Shown here: piece by piece, positions 44,349-55,021 of the stretch
Position numbering within the stretch: position 1 is the first letter of the stretch
Layout: each line of letters opens with the position of its first letter
Origin: Nitrospira sp. MA-1
Lineage (GTDB): Bacteria > Nitrospirota > Nitrospiria > Nitrospirales > UBA8639
Direction of reading: 5' to 3'
Length of the DNA stretch: 64,000 nucleotides
Assembly (NCBI GenBank): GCA_032139905.1
Contig: JAQJDB010000006.1
Coordinates: 310,001-374,000, forward strand
Notes under the pieces: generated by a model
Database searches by the model: none
What the model was told of the DNA's origin: nothing
Seen by the model: only the letters and a program-made list of their open reading frames with translations
Position numbers and translations under genes: made by a program

Positions 44349-45599
44349 ATGTATCTTGCCGAATTGAAGCAAAAGTCCATTGGAGAATTAAATGAAATCG
44401 CGCGCGACTTAAAAATAGATGGTGCGCCAAATTTGCGTAAGCAAGAGCTGATTTTCTCTATTCTTCAGGGGCAAAGCGACAAGAACGGAGTCATATTCGG
44501 GGAGGGAGTCCTAGAGACTCTATCCGATGGATTTGGATTTCTCAGAGCACCGGATTCCAACTACCTGCCAGGACCCGATGATATTTATATTTCCCCTTCT
44601 CAAATTCGACGATTTAATTTGCGAACGGGTGATATTGTCTCAGGCCAGATTCGTCCGCCGAAGGACGGAGAACGGTATTTTGCGCTCTTGAAAGTCGAAA
44701 AAATTAATTATGACGAGCCTGAGGTGCAGCGGGATAAAATTTTGTTTGATAATCTCACGCCGCTCTATCCTGAAGAACGGATTAACCTGGAATTTGATCC
44801 TGAAGAATATTGCACCAGAGTGATGGAGCTCACGACGCCAATTGGCAAAGGACAACGAGGATTAATCGTGGCGGCTCCTCGGACGGGAAAGACCATGCTC
44901 TTACAGGCTGTGGCGCGTTCCATTATTGCGAATCATCCGGAAATTGTTTTAATTGTTCTCCTGATCGATGAACGACCTGAAGAAGTCACTGACTGGCAGC
45001 GCCAGGTCAAGGCCGCCGAAGTGATTAGCTCCACGTTTGATGAGCCGCCCCAGCGCCATGCCCAAGTGGCAGAAATTGTCATGGAAAAAGCCAAGAGGTT
45101 GGTTGAACATAAACGGGATGTGGTCATTCTATTAGATAGTGTGACTCGATTGGCACGTGCTTACAATACGATTTCTCCTCCCAGTGGAAAGGTGTTATCA
45201 GGTGGTTTGGATTCCAATGCCCTTCAACGGCCTAAACGGTTTTTTGGTGCCGCCAGAAATATCGAATTTGGTGGAAGTTTGACGATTCTGGCCACAGCAT
45301 TGGTTGATACCGGAAGTCGAATGGACGATGTCATTTTTGAAGAGTTTAAGGGCACGGGCAATATGGAAGTGCATTTGGATCGTCGTTTGGCGGATAAACG
45401 GCTCTTCCCTGCCATCGATATCAGTCAATCCGGCACGAGGAAAGAAGAGTTACTGGTTGATCGCGACCGCCTGAACAAAATGTGGATTCTTAGAAAGGTA
45501 TTAAGTCCTCTCGGGACCATGGAGGCGATGGAGTTTCTCATGGACAAAATCGGGGGAACCAAGAGCAATAATGAGTTCTTGCAATCTATGAATCGATAA
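44349..45599 (+). CDS. rho: Transcription termination factor Rho
   Basis: 416 aa, compact form without extra N-terminal insertion. Rho N-domain (residues ~1-42), cold-shock-like RNA-binding domain (~48-118, [20 protein letters not shown]), Walker A APRTGKT (176-182), Walker [17 protein letters not shown], and the Q/R-loop region [10 protein letters not shown]. It forms a hexameric RNA helicase that ends transcription of untranslated RNA. It heads the rho-rpmE-prfA run. Confidence 0.97.
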   Translation: MYLAELKQKSIGELNEIARDLKIDGAPNLRKQELIFSILQGQSDKNGVIFGEGVLETLSDGFGFLRAPDSNYLPGPDDIYISPSQIRRFNLRTGDIVSGQIRPPKDGERYFALLKVEKINYDEPEVQRDKILFDNLTPLYPEERINLEFDPEEYCTRVMELTTPIGKGQRGLIVAAPRTGKTMLLQAVARSIIANHPEIVLIVLLIDERPEEVTDWQRQVKAAEVISSTFDEPPQRHAQVAEIVMEKAKRLVEHKRDVVILLDSVTRLARAYNTISPPSGKVLSGGLDSNALQRPKRFFGAARNIEFGGSLTILATALVDTGSRMDDVIFEEFKGTGNMEVHLDRRLADKRLFPAIDISQSGTRKEELLVDRDRLNKMWILRKVLSPLGTMEAMEFLMDKIGGTKSNNEFLQSMNR

Positions 45600-45675
45600 T
45601 TCACAATAGGGGCCTCGTGTTGAGGCTTTTGAAGATTGAGATTTTGAATCGAGGGATGGCGTTGAAGGAGGTAGT

Positions 45676-45897
45676 ATGAAAAAGGGCATTCATCCGGCTT
45701 ATGAATTTGCAAATGTGAGTTGTGCATGTGGTATGACCTATCAAACTCGGACGACCGTGGGAGACTTGAAGGTCGATATCTGTTCCAGTTGTCATCCGTT
45801 TTTCACGGGCACCCAAAAAATTGTGGATGCTGAAGGACGGGTAGAACGTTTCAATAAAAAATACGCCAAATTGACGAAGCCCAAAGCCAAAGCATAA
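45676..45897 (+). CDS. rpmE: 50S ribosomal protein L31 (zinc-binding form)
   Basis: 73 aa: [49 protein letters not shown] in family order. Cys residues in C-A-C and C-S-S-C (plus His) keep the zinc-binding C+ type, so it is not the zinc-free paralogue. GGAGGTAGT precedes the ATG. It lies between rho and prfA as in many bacteria. Confidence 0.97.
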   Translation: MKKGIHPAYEFANVSCACGMTYQTRTTVGDLKVDICSSCHPFFTGTQKIVDAEGRVERFNKKYAKLTKPKAKA

Positions 45898-46165
45898 AGC
45901 CTTTTTCCTCTTCTCCATTGTCCTGCCTTTACAATCCTGGAGGGGATAACGTCCGTGCAGGGTATTGAAGGAGCCCTGTCTGCCCTTATTTCTCCATCTG
46001 CGGTCGACAAGACGGGGTTTTTCAGCATGGGTGCACCAAAATGCTGACAAGGGTTCCTCGATATAATCCCACCATTGACAGGAAAATGTTCGCATGAGGA
46101 TGGCGGTCACGGTTGTTCAGGAAAGAGACCTGTTGGGTAATCTGATTTCCTGTTAAGCTACGTAT

Positions 46166-47245
46166 ATGTCAGCAGTTACTAAAGCAGAGCTGAAAGAGGG
46201 CGGATTATTTAGCAAATGGGAGGCCATTGCGAATAAGTATGACACCCTCAACGATCAGTTATCGGATCCGGCTATCCTGTCTCAATCGACCCTTCTGGTT
46301 GCGCTCAATAAAGAGCGGGCGGAGCTTGAGCCCATTGCGCAGTTATTCGGTGGATACAGACGGGTTGTCGAGGAGATTGCTCAGGCTCGGCTGATGACGG
46401 AAGATCTGCAATTGGATCCCGACATGCGTCGCTTGGCGGGCGAAGAATTGCAGAGTCTGGAAAGTCAACGCGAAGCCATGGAGGCTCAGGTCATTGAGTT
46501 ACTTTGCCCGGCGGATGAAGGGGATAATAAAAATTCGTTCATTGAAATTCGCGCTGGAACTGGGGGGAGTGAGGCGGCACTTTTTGCTGGCGATCTTCTT
46601 CGTATGTACACGAAGTTTGCCGAAGCAAAGGGGTTACGAGTTGAATTGATGGAATTTCAGGAAACGGGTCTTGGAGGGGTCAAAGAGGCGGTATTGCTGG
46701 TTGAAGGCAAGGGAGCCTTTGGGAATTTCAAGTATGAAAGTGGGGTGCATCGAGTGCAGCGGGTTCCCACGACAGAGGCGAATGGACGAATTCATACGTC
46801 CACGGCCACGGTAGCGGTGATGCCAGAGGTTGAAGAAGTGGAAGTGCACATTGATCCGAAGGATTTACGGATTGACACCTACTGTTCATCAGGGGCTGGT
46901 GGACAGAGTGTCAATACGACCTATTCCGCGATCCGGATCACTCATATCCCGACGGGGGTCGTGGTAACTTGTCAGGACGAGCGATCACAGCTAAAAAATC
47001 GTACAAAGGCCATGAGAACCCTTCGGACGCGAATTGGCGATGCCGAGCGAGAAAAACAAGAAGCCTCCATTGCGGAACAACGCCGTTCCCAAGTCGGGAC
47101 AGGGGAGCGGAGTGAGAAAATCCGCACGTATAATTTTCCACAAAATCGCGTGACCGACCATCGAATTGGGCTGACGTTGCACAAATTGGATCGGGTAATG
47201 GAAGGCGATCTTGATGGGTTAATCGCGGGCCTCAAAGCCCAATGA
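46166..47245 (+). CDS. prfA: Peptide chain release factor 1
   Basis: 359 aa. The GGQ motif (residues 245-247, in SSGAGGQSVNTTYS) triggers peptide release, and the decoding tripeptide region is VPTTEANGR (PTT, of the RF1 PxT type), so UAA/UAG recognition is expected. Gln246 is the target of PrmC, encoded next. Continues on to prmC in the same direction. Confidence 0.96.
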   Translation: MSAVTKAELKEGGLFSKWEAIANKYDTLNDQLSDPAILSQSTLLVALNKERAELEPIAQLFGGYRRVVEEIAQARLMTEDLQLDPDMRRLAGEELQSLESQREAMEAQVIELLCPADEGDNKNSFIEIRAGTGGSEAALFAGDLLRMYTKFAEAKGLRVELMEFQETGLGGVKEAVLLVEGKGAFGNFKYESGVHRVQRVPTTEANGRIHTSTATVAVMPEVEEVEVHIDPKDLRIDTYCSSGAGGQSVNTTYSAIRITHIPTGVVVTCQDERSQLKNRTKAMRTLRTRIGDAEREKQEASIAEQRRSQVGTGERSEKIRTYNFPQNRVTDHRIGLTLHKLDRVMEGDLDGLIAGLKAQ

Positions 47246-47314
47246 TGCCTTTCGTGTAACCACCCGATCCCTCTCCTTCACCTGTTCAACGCATGTGCGC
47301 TTTTTGAGGCTCAG

Positions 47315-48193
47315 ATGCCCACCTTCACTTCCTACTCCCAGTTATATCGTGGTGCGGTTGAGACGCTGACTCAAGCGGGGATTGCCAATGCCCGCCATGA
47401 AGCCCTGTGGATTCTTGAGGATGCCCTTGGCATTACGCGACTGCAACTGCATGCGAATCCAGATACTCCCGTAGAGGCGGATGTTTGTCAGCGGGCTGTG
47501 GCCTTATTTCAGCGCCGTGCGTTACATGAGCCACTTCAATATGTATTGGGAACCCAAGATTTTTGTGGGTTGGATTTTCTCGTACAACCAGGGGTGCTCA
47601 TTCCAAGACCGGAGACAGAATTGCTGGTGGAGGAGGCTCTTGGGCTTCTGGGTGGTGACGCGCGGCCGGTGATTCTTGATGTCGGGACGGGTTCCGGATG
47701 TTTGGCGATCAGTCTGGCGATCCACCTTCCTGGCGCAATGATTATTGCATCAGACAGGTCAGTCACGGCGCTGCATCTTGCGCAGATAAATGCCGCTCGC
47801 CATGGGGTTTCGCAACGAATCCTGTGGGTGGCCGGTGACCTCCTTTCCCACTTGTTATCCAGAAATTTAGCAGGTAAAGTGACCGCCATTATTGCTAACC
47901 TGCCGTATATCTCCCATGCGGAATGGGAACACCTTTCTCCGGATGTCAAAGATTTTGAACCACGGCTGGCGTTGGATGGAGGGCCGGATGGGCTCGATGT
48001 GTACCGGCGGTTATTGGATGAATCGCCGGGACTTGTCTCCTCAAAGGGGTTTATCCTCATGGAAGTGGGAGTCGGCCAGGCTGACCTTCTGTGCCGGGAT
48101 CCTTCACTCACGAATGCGTTTAAGACGGTAAAGGTCCGGCCGGATTCCCAAGGCATTCCACGAGTGGTGTGCGTGCAACAGCGTCTTGTGTAG
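47315..48193 (+). CDS. prmC: Release factor glutamine methyltransferase
   Basis: 292 aa with the N-terminal helical domain (residues ~1-85) and the Rossmann methyltransferase part. Motif I is ILDVGTGSGCLAISLA. The substrate-Gln motif, usually NPPY, reads NLPY here (ANLPYISHAEW). LALDGGPDGLDVYRRLL is the family-specific C-terminal signature. It methylates the Gln of the GGQ motif in RF1/RF2, in keeping with its place right after prfA. Confidence 0.93.
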   Translation: MPTFTSYSQLYRGAVETLTQAGIANARHEALWILEDALGITRLQLHANPDTPVEADVCQRAVALFQRRALHEPLQYVLGTQDFCGLDFLVQPGVLIPRPETELLVEEALGLLGGDARPVILDVGTGSGCLAISLAIHLPGAMIIASDRSVTALHLAQINAARHGVSQRILWVAGDLLSHLLSRNLAGKVTAIIANLPYISHAEWEHLSPDVKDFEPRLALDGGPDGLDVYRRLLDESPGLVSSKGFILMEVGVGQADLLCRDPSLTNAFKTVKVRPDSQGIPRVVCVQQRLV

Positions 48194-48209
48194 ACACGGA
48201 ATATTGTAA

Positions 48210-49469
48210 ATGGATCAAATTCGAATCACGGGAGGATTGCCATTAAAGGGGGCCGTCGAAATCGGCGGAGCCAAGAATGCCGCCTTGCCCATTTTAGCAG
48301 CGACGTTGTTAGGGGGTGGGGAATGCGTGATCGACCATGTTCCACGCGTTCGTGATGTGATGACGATGGGGAAATTACTGGCCTTGTTGGGAGTGAGGGT
48401 TCAAGAGGAAGGCGACAGAATCAGACTGGATGCGGCTCAGGTGCAATCGATTGAAGCGCCGTATGATTTGGTCAAAACGATGCGAGCCTCGATTTTAGCC
48501 CTAGGCCCTTTACTCGCGCGGCTGGGAGAAGCCAAGGTTTCTCTGCCTGGCGGATGTGCGATCGGCACCAGACCGGTCAATCTTCACCTTAAAGGATTAG
48601 AGATGATGGGGGCTGAAATTCAGGTGGAGCATGGATATATCCATGCGAAAGCCTGTCGTCTCAAAGGGGCAAGAATTGACCTGGATTTCCCGACTGTCAC
48701 GGGAACGGAAAACCTGATCATGGCGGCTTGTCTGGCGGAAGGGACCACGAGTTTGCATAATGTTGCGCGGGAACCGGAAATCACGGATCTCTGCGCATTC
48801 CTTACCAAGCGGGGCGCCAAAATTCATGGGATGGGCACGGACACCATTACGATTGAAGGGGTAAAAGAACTTCATGGGGCAGGGCATTGGGTGATCCCCG
48901 ATCGAGTTGAAGCCGGCACCTATTTGATGGCCGGAGCCATTACCGGAGGTGATGTCATGGTGAAGGGGTGTATGACGGATCACTTAGGCAGCGTCCTGAA
49001 AAAAATACAGGAAATGGGTGCTGAATTAACCGAATGCCATGACGGCGTACGAATCTGCCGTTCCGGTCCGCTCAAAGCGGTGGAGATGAAAACTCTCCCC
49101 TATCCCGGCTTCCCGACCGATCTCCAGGCCCAAATGATGGCGTTGATGTCGGTGGCAGAGGGAGTGAGCGTGATTTCTGAAACCATTTTTGAAGGGCGAT
49201 TTCTGCATGTCCCGGAACTTCACCGGATGGGCGCGTCGATTGAGATTGATGGGCCACATGCCGTGGTTAAAGGTGTGCCGTTGCTCACCGGTGCACCCGT
49301 CATGGCCTCGGATTTGCGCGCCAGCGCAGGATTGGTATTGGCTGGATTGGCCGCTGATGGCGAAACGACTGTGTCTCGAGTCTATCATTTAGACCGTGGC
49401 TATGAGCGGCTGGAAGAAAAATTTCAGGCCCTGGGTGCGAAGATTGAGCGGGTTCGCGAGGTGGCATGA
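48210..49469 (+). CDS. murA: UDP-N-acetylglucosamine 1-carboxyvinyltransferase
   Basis: 419 aa. KGAVEIGGAKNAALPILAA at the start, the catalytic Cys116 in PGGCAIGTRPVNLH (so fosfomycin-sensitive type by residue), and GYIHAKACRLKGARI. It performs the first committed step of peptidoglycan precursor synthesis using PEP. It overlaps hisG by ATGA, linking cell-wall and histidine genes in one transcript. Confidence 0.97.
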   Translation: MDQIRITGGLPLKGAVEIGGAKNAALPILAATLLGGGECVIDHVPRVRDVMTMGKLLALLGVRVQEEGDRIRLDAAQVQSIEAPYDLVKTMRASILALGPLLARLGEAKVSLPGGCAIGTRPVNLHLKGLEMMGAEIQVEHGYIHAKACRLKGARIDLDFPTVTGTENLIMAACLAEGTTSLHNVAREPEITDLCAFLTKRGAKIHGMGTDTITIEGVKELHGAGHWVIPDRVEAGTYLMAGAITGGDVMVKGCMTDHLGSVLKKIQEMGAELTECHDGVRICRSGPLKAVEMKTLPYPGFPTDLQAQMMALMSVAEGVSVISETIFEGRFLHVPELHRMGASIEIDGPHAVVKGVPLLTGAPVMASDLRASAGLVLAGLAADGETTVSRVYHLDRGYERLEEKFQALGAKIERVREVA

Positions 49470-50128
49470 GTGACGTGATTACCATTGCCCTTTCCAAGGG
49501 TAAACTTCTTGATCCGACTCTTGAATTGTTCCGGCAGGCAGGCTATACGGGATATCATGTGCGAGCGGATGACCGTCGATTAATTTTGGAATTCTCTGAG
49601 CACGGGCACCGGGTCTTAATTGTTCGCCCCAGCGATGTGCCGACTTATGTTGAATATGGCGCCGCCGATTTAGGAGTGGTTGGAAAAGATGTCTTGTTGG
49701 AGCAGAGCCCGGATGTCTATGAACCGGTTGACTTGAACTTGGGTGTCTGTCGGCTGGTGGTCGCCAGGCCGAACGGGCCACAGCTTGGACAACGGATGTC
49801 TTCCAAGCTTCGGGTAGCCACAAAATATCCCACGATCACCGAACGTTATTTTAACCAACAAGGGTTGCCTGTGGAATTGATTAAGCTCTATGGGTCGATC
49901 GAGTTGGCCCCATTGGTCGGGTTGGCTGATCGGATTGTGGACCTTGTGGAGACCGGAAGCACCTTGAAAGCCAATAATCTGGTAGAGGAAGAGGTCATCG
50001 CCTGGTCATCCGCCCGATTGATTGTGAACCGGGCGAGCTTGAAAATGAAACATGCCGTGATTACAGAACTGATTGCTCGGGTGAAGAAAATTCTTTCCCG
50101 TTCTCGCTCCAAAAAGGTCCACGTATGA
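49466..50128 (+). CDS. hisG: ATP phosphoribosyltransferase, catalytic subunit (short form)
   Basis: 220 aa, the short form, which lacks the C-terminal regulatory domain and normally works with HisZ. ITIALSKGKLLDPTLELF at the start and VDLVETGSTLKANNL (PRPP-binding) are typical. It performs the first step of histidine synthesis. hisZ is not in the window, so it must lie elsewhere. ATGA overlaps join it to murA and hisD. Confidence 0.95.
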   Translation: MSDVITIALSKGKLLDPTLELFRQAGYTGYHVRADDRRLILEFSEHGHRVLIVRPSDVPTYVEYGAADLGVVGKDVLLEQSPDVYEPVDLNLGVCRLVVARPNGPQLGQRMSSKLRVATKYPTITERYFNQQGLPVELIKLYGSIELAPLVGLADRIVDLVETGSTLKANNLVEEEVIAWSSARLIVNRASLKMKHAVITELIARVKKILSRSRSKKVHV

Positions 50129-51408
50129 AAATTGTTTCCCACAAGGACCAAGGGTTTTCGCAGGCGGTGGATCGCGTATGTCAGCGGGGAGCTCAACAAA
50201 ATACCAAAGTTGAAAAAGTCGTCAGGACAATTTTGGAGGCTGTTCGGCAAGAGGGCGACCAGGCCCTCCAGCGATTGACCTACAAATTCGATCACGTCCG
50301 AATTAGTCCTGACGGTCTTCGTGTGACGCCGAAAGACGTCGAACGTGCGTATGCCGAACTTCCGTCTTCAGATACTAAAGCCTTGAAATATGCTGCGAAT
50401 CGTATTCGGACCTTTCATCGTCGACAACGAAGGGCATCCTGGGTCTATCGTAAAGAGGGAATTCAACTAGGGCAACGGATCACGTCGTTAGATGCCGTCG
50501 GTGTGTATGTTCCAGGCGGAAAAGCACTGTATCCATCATCGGTGCTGATGAATGCCATTCCCGCGAAGGTGGCTGGTGTGAAGCGAGTCGTCATGTGTAC
50601 GCCGACCCCGACCGGCATTATCCATCCCGCCTTATTGGTGGCGGCGGATGTGGCAGGAGTGGATGAAATCTATCGGGTCGGTGGAGCCCAAGCCATTGGG
50701 GCCTTGGCCTTTGGTACCTCGACAATCCGGCCCGTGGATAAAATTGTGGGTCCAGGGAATTTGTATGTGGCCACGGCAAAACGTCTAGTCTATGGCCAAG
50801 TCGACATTGATATGATTGCGGGGCCGAGTGAGTTGCTGGTCATTGCCGATTCCGCCAGTAATCCGCTTCATGTTGCGGCCGATCTTCTTTGTGAGGCTGA
50901 GCATGATGAGGAAGCCTGTGTCTATCTGGTGACGACTTCTCTGACTCTGGCCAGACGGGTTGTGACGGAAGTGACCAGCCAACTCGCACAGTTGGGACGC
51001 CAGGCGATTGCGACCCGATCAATTCAAAACCATGCCCTGGCTTTTGTTGTGCGAACATTTGATGATGCCTTTGAATTAGCTAACCGGATTGCGCCTGAGC
51101 ATTTATCATTAAATGTGGATCGGGCGGGAGACTATGTGTCCCGTATTCGTCATGCGGGTGCCATTTTTGTTGGGCGCTATACCCCTCCTGCAGTGGCGGA
51201 TTATGTGGCAGGGCCAAATCATGTCCTTCCAACCGGGGGCAGTGCCAGATTTTTTTCGTGTTTGGGTGTGGATGAGTACATGAAAACCAGTAACGTGGTG
51301 ACCTATTCGCAAGCCGCGTTGCGCAAAGCCAATGCTTCAGTGATGCGGCTGTCTAAGCTGGAAGGCCTGGATGCACATGGGCGATCAATGGAGAGTCGAT
51401 GGACATGA
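50125..51408 (+). CDS. hisD: Histidinol dehydrogenase
   Basis: 427 aa. [45 protein letters not shown] and [15 protein letters not shown], together with [11 protein letters not shown] and the zinc/catalytic EHLSLN region, mark the family. It oxidises histidinol to histidine with two NAD+. ATGA overlap with hisG; hisB starts inside its 3' end. Confidence 0.97.
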   Translation: MKIVSHKDQGFSQAVDRVCQRGAQQNTKVEKVVRTILEAVRQEGDQALQRLTYKFDHVRISPDGLRVTPKDVERAYAELPSSDTKALKYAANRIRTFHRRQRRASWVYRKEGIQLGQRITSLDAVGVYVPGGKALYPSSVLMNAIPAKVAGVKRVVMCTPTPTGIIHPALLVAADVAGVDEIYRVGGAQAIGALAFGTSTIRPVDKIVGPGNLYVATAKRLVYGQVDIDMIAGPSELLVIADSASNPLHVAADLLCEAEHDEEACVYLVTTSLTLARRVVTEVTSQLAQLGRQAIATRSIQNHALAFVVRTFDDAFELANRIAPEHLSLNVDRAGDYVSRIRHAGAIFVGRYTPPAVADYVAGPNHVLPTGGSARFFSCLGVDEYMKTSNVVTYSQAALRKANASVMRLSKLEGLDAHGRSMESRWT

Positions 51409-52007
51409 ACCAACATCTTGTTCCCAGAACGGCTTCTCAGGAACGAAAAACCGCAGAAACGGCTATTCGAGTCCAATGGGGCCTCGACGGGAGTGGCAAT
51501 AATCAGATTAAGACCTCAATTCCCTTTTTAGATCACATGTTGAATTTATTCGGTAAACATGGATTTTTTGATCTGATGGTGGAAGCGAAAGGGGATATCG
51601 AGATTGATGACCATCACACGATTGAAGATGTGGGCATTGTCATGGGGCAAGTCCTCACCAAGGCTCTTGGCACGAAAGAGAGTATTGCAAGGTTCGGGTG
51701 GGCAGCGGTGCCGTTGGATGAAACGTTGGCTCAGGTGACGGTCGATCTGAGTGGCCGGCCGTACCTTGTGTACAATGTGGCGCTTCCTGCGAGGTATATT
51801 AAGACGTTTGATTTGGGGCTGTTTGAAGATTTTTTTCAGGCTTTTGTGAGTCAGGGAGGGTTAAATCTTCATGTGAATGTCCCTTACGGAAGAAATCCTC
51901 ATCACATAATGGAGGCAATTTTTAAAGCCTTTGCCAAAGCCTTGGACCAGGCCGTAAAACGAGAAGAAAGGCTCCAGGGAGTCCTCTCCACTAAAGGATC
52001 GTTATAA
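51399..52007 (+). CDS. hisB: Imidazoleglycerol-phosphate dehydratase
   Basis: 202 aa, stand-alone dehydratase without the histidinol-phosphatase domain. [31 protein letters not shown] and the later LPHHI-like [16 protein letters not shown] contain the His/Glu residues that bind two Mn. The start may be ATG 51399 or ATG 51405; the second gives the ATGA overlap found in neighbours. Confidence 0.96.
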   Translation: MDMNQHLVPRTASQERKTAETAIRVQWGLDGSGNNQIKTSIPFLDHMLNLFGKHGFFDLMVEAKGDIEIDDHHTIEDVGIVMGQVLTKALGTKESIARFGWAAVPLDETLAQVTVDLSGRPYLVYNVALPARYIKTFDLGLFEDFFQAFVSQGGLNLHVNVPYGRNPHHIMEAIFKAFAKALDQAVKREERLQGVLSTKGSL

Positions 52008-52051
52008 ATGGCGACAATGAGTGGATCGGCAGAGAAGGAAGCGACCGAAAG

Positions 52052-52675
52052 ATGATTGCCATTATTGATTATGGGATGGGAAACCTCCGGAGCGTGCAGA
52101 AAGGGTTTGAATGTGTGGGGCATGAAGCGGTCGTAACTCGAGACCCTCGCGTAATTGATCAGGCCAGTCATGTGGTGTTACCGGGTGTGGGCGCGTTTGG
52201 GGATTGCATGGACAACCTGGTTCGCTTTGAACTGACGGACGTCATTCATCGTTCTATTTCCTCGGGAAAACCATTTCTCGGCATTTGTTTAGGCTATCAA
52301 TTATTGTTTTCGGAAAGTGAAGAATTTGGGTGTCATAAAGGACTTGGGATCCTTGCAGGAAAGGTGAAAGCGATTCCCCGTCCGTCCGATGGTGAGGAAG
52401 TGTCGTTCAAGATTCCTCATATGGGCTGGAATACGGTTCAGGTCAACAGGGCCGCTCCGCCCTTACGTGGCATTCCCTCGGACTCCTATGTGTACTTTGT
52501 GCATTCCTACTATGTTGAACCGGCTGATGGTGCCCTCGTCAGTACCGAAACCGAATATGGAATTCCCTTTGCAAGTAGTGTCTGGAAAGACAATATCTTT
52601 GCGACCCAATGGCATCCCGAAAAAAGTCAGGCCGTTGGACTGCAGGTTCTGAAGAATTTCGGGGATTGGCAATGA
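52052..52675 (+). CDS. hisH: Imidazole glycerol phosphate synthase, glutamine amidotransferase subunit
   Basis: 207 aa. IIDYGMGNLRSVQKGFE at the start, nucleophile Cys79 in GICLGYQLLF (Met of the usual GICLGMQ is Tyr here) and the WHPEKSQ catalytic His/Glu. It supplies ammonia to HisF, encoded 1.5 kb on. GAAAG lies just upstream. Confidence 0.95.
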   Translation: MIAIIDYGMGNLRSVQKGFECVGHEAVVTRDPRVIDQASHVVLPGVGAFGDCMDNLVRFELTDVIHRSISSGKPFLGICLGYQLLFSESEEFGCHKGLGILAGKVKAIPRPSDGEEVSFKIPHMGWNTVQVNRAAPPLRGIPSDSYVYFVHSYYVEPADGALVSTETEYGIPFASSVWKDNIFATQWHPEKSQAVGLQVLKNFGDWQ

Positions 52676-53478
52676 GGGGATTGTGTCTTGCGATCAATGG
52701 ACGGTCAACACCGTTGCCTGCCAGGTTTCTAGTCATCAGCCTGATCGGGTGGTGGTGTTTCGGTGTGGGCTGTGTTCCCTCAAAAGTTCAGGTTCAGGCT
52801 TCTCCTGAATTTGATCCCTCCCGTATAACCAGTCTCGCCATCCTTCCTTTTCAGACGATCAAAACGCCTCAATTGGGGAGTAGCTCGATACGTGGAGGCG
52901 TGAGGGATCCGGAAGAAATCCGTACACAATTTCGGTTGCCGGGAACTGATCAAGGGAATGGAGCAGATTCCAGAAAAGTTCGTTTTGTGGTGCCTGCCAC
53001 GGCTGCACATCGAATTACGACACAGGTAGTTTCTGTGTTGGCCAACCGGCCTTCTTTACGGGTGATTGGCCCAGAGGAGTCCTCCGCCGTGTTAGGCAGG
53101 GGAAGCCAGGAAGGTGAGCGGTCATTTTCGGTCATGGCCCAGGAGGTTGGGACGCAATTAAAGGTTGATGGAGTCCTGACGGGGCTCGTTAGCACATACC
53201 GGGAACGCGAAGGGAGTAGCCTTGGGGCTAACCCTGCGGCGGTGGGCTTTGAAGTGTATCTCGTGAGGCCTTCGGATGGAACCATCTTGTGGACAGGGGA
53301 ATATTTTGAAGAACAAAAACCTCTTAACCAGGATGTGGTAGGGTTTTTTGAAAAAGGTGGAGGGTTTGTGACTGCCGAGAAACTTTCCGAATTGGGGGTA
53401 CAAAAAGTGATGAAGGCCTTTCCGGTCGGTTTGGCCGATCCTGGCCCTGCTCGGTCTTTGAGAGAGGGCTCTGACTAA
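52672..53478 (+). CDS. Lipoprotein encoded inside the his operon
   Basis: 268 aa from ATG 52672, which overlaps the hisH stop (ATGA). The N-terminus is hydrophobic and leads to GVGC (Cys35), a lipobox-like site. A domain opening SRITSLAILPFQTI follows, and VDGVLTGLVSTYREREG, GFEVYLVRPSDGTILWTGEYFEEQ resemble CsgG/FlgO/TolB-N type lipoproteins that compute a trait from summed parameters. It has no known role in histidine synthesis. It overlaps hisA by one base, so it is translated within the operon. Confidence 0.7.
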   Translation: MRGLCLAINGRSTPLPARFLVISLIGWWCFGVGCVPSKVQVQASPEFDPSRITSLAILPFQTIKTPQLGSSSIRGGVRDPEEIRTQFRLPGTDQGNGADSRKVRFVVPATAAHRITTQVVSVLANRPSLRVIGPEESSAVLGRGSQEGERSFSVMAQEVGTQLKVDGVLTGLVSTYREREGSSLGANPAAVGFEVYLVRPSDGTILWTGEYFEEQKPLNQDVVGFFEKGGGFVTAEKLSELGVQKVMKAFPVGLADPGPARSLREGSD

Positions 53479-54224
53479 TGCTACTGATTCCTGCAATTGA
53501 TCTGAAGGACGGGAAATGTGTCCGGTTGCGACAGGGCGAGATGGATCAGGTGACCAGGTATTCCGATGACCCCGTGGCGATGGCGGAACATTGGCAGGGT
53601 CTTGGTGCCCGCTACCTTCATGTGGTGGATTTAGACGGGGCGGTGACCGGAACACCTCAGCATCTGTCTCACATCGAAGCCATCACCAAACGGTTGGCGA
53701 TCCCCCTGCAGGTCGGTGGGGGCATCAGAAACACGTCAACAATTCGTGCCTACTTGTCCTGTGGGGTTGACCGGGTGGTGATTGGAACAGCGGCCTTACA
53801 GGATGCTGAGTTCTTGGCGGCAGCCGCGAAAGAGTTTCCTTCTAAAGTGTTGATCGGGATTGACGTCAAGCAGGGTTTAGTTGCGGTGCATGGATGGAAA
53901 ACCGTGTCCAGTCTGACCCCACAACAGGTCTTTGAGTCGGTAAAGGATTTACCTTTGGGAGGCATGGTCTTTACGGATATTTCTCGGGACGGCATGTTGG
54001 CAGGGCCAAATATTTCAGCTCTACGGGATGCAGTGGCTATCTCGCCGTTTCCCGTTATTGCCTCTGGTGGAGTGACGGTACTGAAGGATGTACAGACCAT
54101 TCAGAACCTTGGAAGCAAGATTTCCGGAATCATTATTGGAAAGGCCTTGTATGAAGGGACCTTGGATTTGAAAGCGGCTCTTGAAATGGTGGCCTCTGCA
54201 GAAGCGTCTCGAACATCATGCTGA
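53478..54224 (+). CDS. hisA: Phosphoribosylformimino-5-aminoimidazole carboxamide ribotide isomerase
   Basis: 248 aa (beta/alpha)8 barrel. [20 protein letters not shown] with the catalytic Asp8, [16 protein letters not shown] and [11 protein letters not shown] with the second catalytic Asp are present. It isomerises ProFAR to PRFAR. TAATG joins it to the preceding lipoprotein gene, and it overlaps hisF by 7 bases. Confidence 0.97.
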   Translation: MLLIPAIDLKDGKCVRLRQGEMDQVTRYSDDPVAMAEHWQGLGARYLHVVDLDGAVTGTPQHLSHIEAITKRLAIPLQVGGGIRNTSTIRAYLSCGVDRVVIGTAALQDAEFLAAAAKEFPSKVLIGIDVKQGLVAVHGWKTVSSLTPQQVFESVKDLPLGGMVFTDISRDGMLAGPNISALRDAVAISPFPVIASGGVTVLKDVQTIQNLGSKISGIIIGKALYEGTLDLKAALEMVASAEASRTSC

Positions 54225-55015
54225 CGAAGAGAATTATTCCCTGCCTGGATGTCAAAGACGGGCGAGTCGTGAAAGGGGTCTCGTTTGTGAATTTGCGTGA
54301 TGCGGGAGATCCGGTTCACGTGGCGCAGGTGTATGATCGTGAAGGTGCGGACGAGCTGTGTTTTTTGGATATTACCGCTTCACATGAAAAGCGGGATACG
54401 ATTTTAGATGTGGTGATTCGGACGGCGGAGCAGGTGTTTATGCCTCTCACGGTTGGGGGAGGGATCCGGACAATTGAGGATATTCGCCGATTATTAGAGG
54501 CGGGTGCGGACAAAGTCAGCATTAATACGGCTGCTGTGGAGCACCCGGAATTCGTGAAAGCTGCTGCCAATCGTTTTGGATCGCAATGTATCGTCGTGGC
54601 GATTGATGCGAAACGGGCGACCACGTGTGAAGGAGGTGAACCCGGTTGGGAAGTCTTTACCCACGGAGGGCGGAACTCGACCGGCCTGGATGTCATTGAG
54701 TGGGGGAAGCGGATGAGGGACTATGGAGCCGGGGAAATTCTTCTGACCAGCATGGATCGGGATGGACAACAGGACGGCTATGATTTAGCTTTAACTGAGG
54801 CTATTTCCGAGTCCGTCTCCATTCCCGTCATTGCTTCCGGAGGGGCTGGCACCCTTCAGCACCTGTATGAGGCGTTCCATGTGGGGAAGGCCGATGCGGT
54901 GCTGGCGGCATCGATTTTTCATTATCAAACGTATTCAATCGGGCAAGCCAAATCCTATTTGGCTCAACAGGGTATCCCTGTTCGCCTGGGAACCGTCCCG
55001 GTTTCAATTTCATAA
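54218..55015 (+). CDS. hisF: Imidazole glycerol phosphate synthase, cyclase subunit
   Basis: 265 aa barrel: [20 protein letters not shown] with the catalytic Asp11, [22 protein letters not shown] and [15 protein letters not shown] with the second Asp. It closes the imidazole ring with ammonia from HisH, giving IGP and AICAR. Slightly longer than the 250-258 aa norm, with an insertion near EGGEPGWEV. Confidence 0.97.
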   Translation: MLTKRIIPCLDVKDGRVVKGVSFVNLRDAGDPVHVAQVYDREGADELCFLDITASHEKRDTILDVVIRTAEQVFMPLTVGGGIRTIEDIRRLLEAGADKVSINTAAVEHPEFVKAAANRFGSQCIVVAIDAKRATTCEGGEPGWEVFTHGGRNSTGLDVIEWGKRMRDYGAGEILLTSMDRDGQQDGYDLALTEAISESVSIPVIASGGAGTLQHLYEAFHVGKADAVLAASIFHYQTYSIGQAKSYLAQQGIPVRLGTVPVSIS

Positions 55016-55021
55016 CCACCC

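Noticed and set aside
45898-46165. A gene between rpmE and prfA, as found in some bacteria
   Set aside because: No frame with a start, ribosome-binding site or family resemblance was seen on either strand; the long minus-strand frame here only shadows rpmE.
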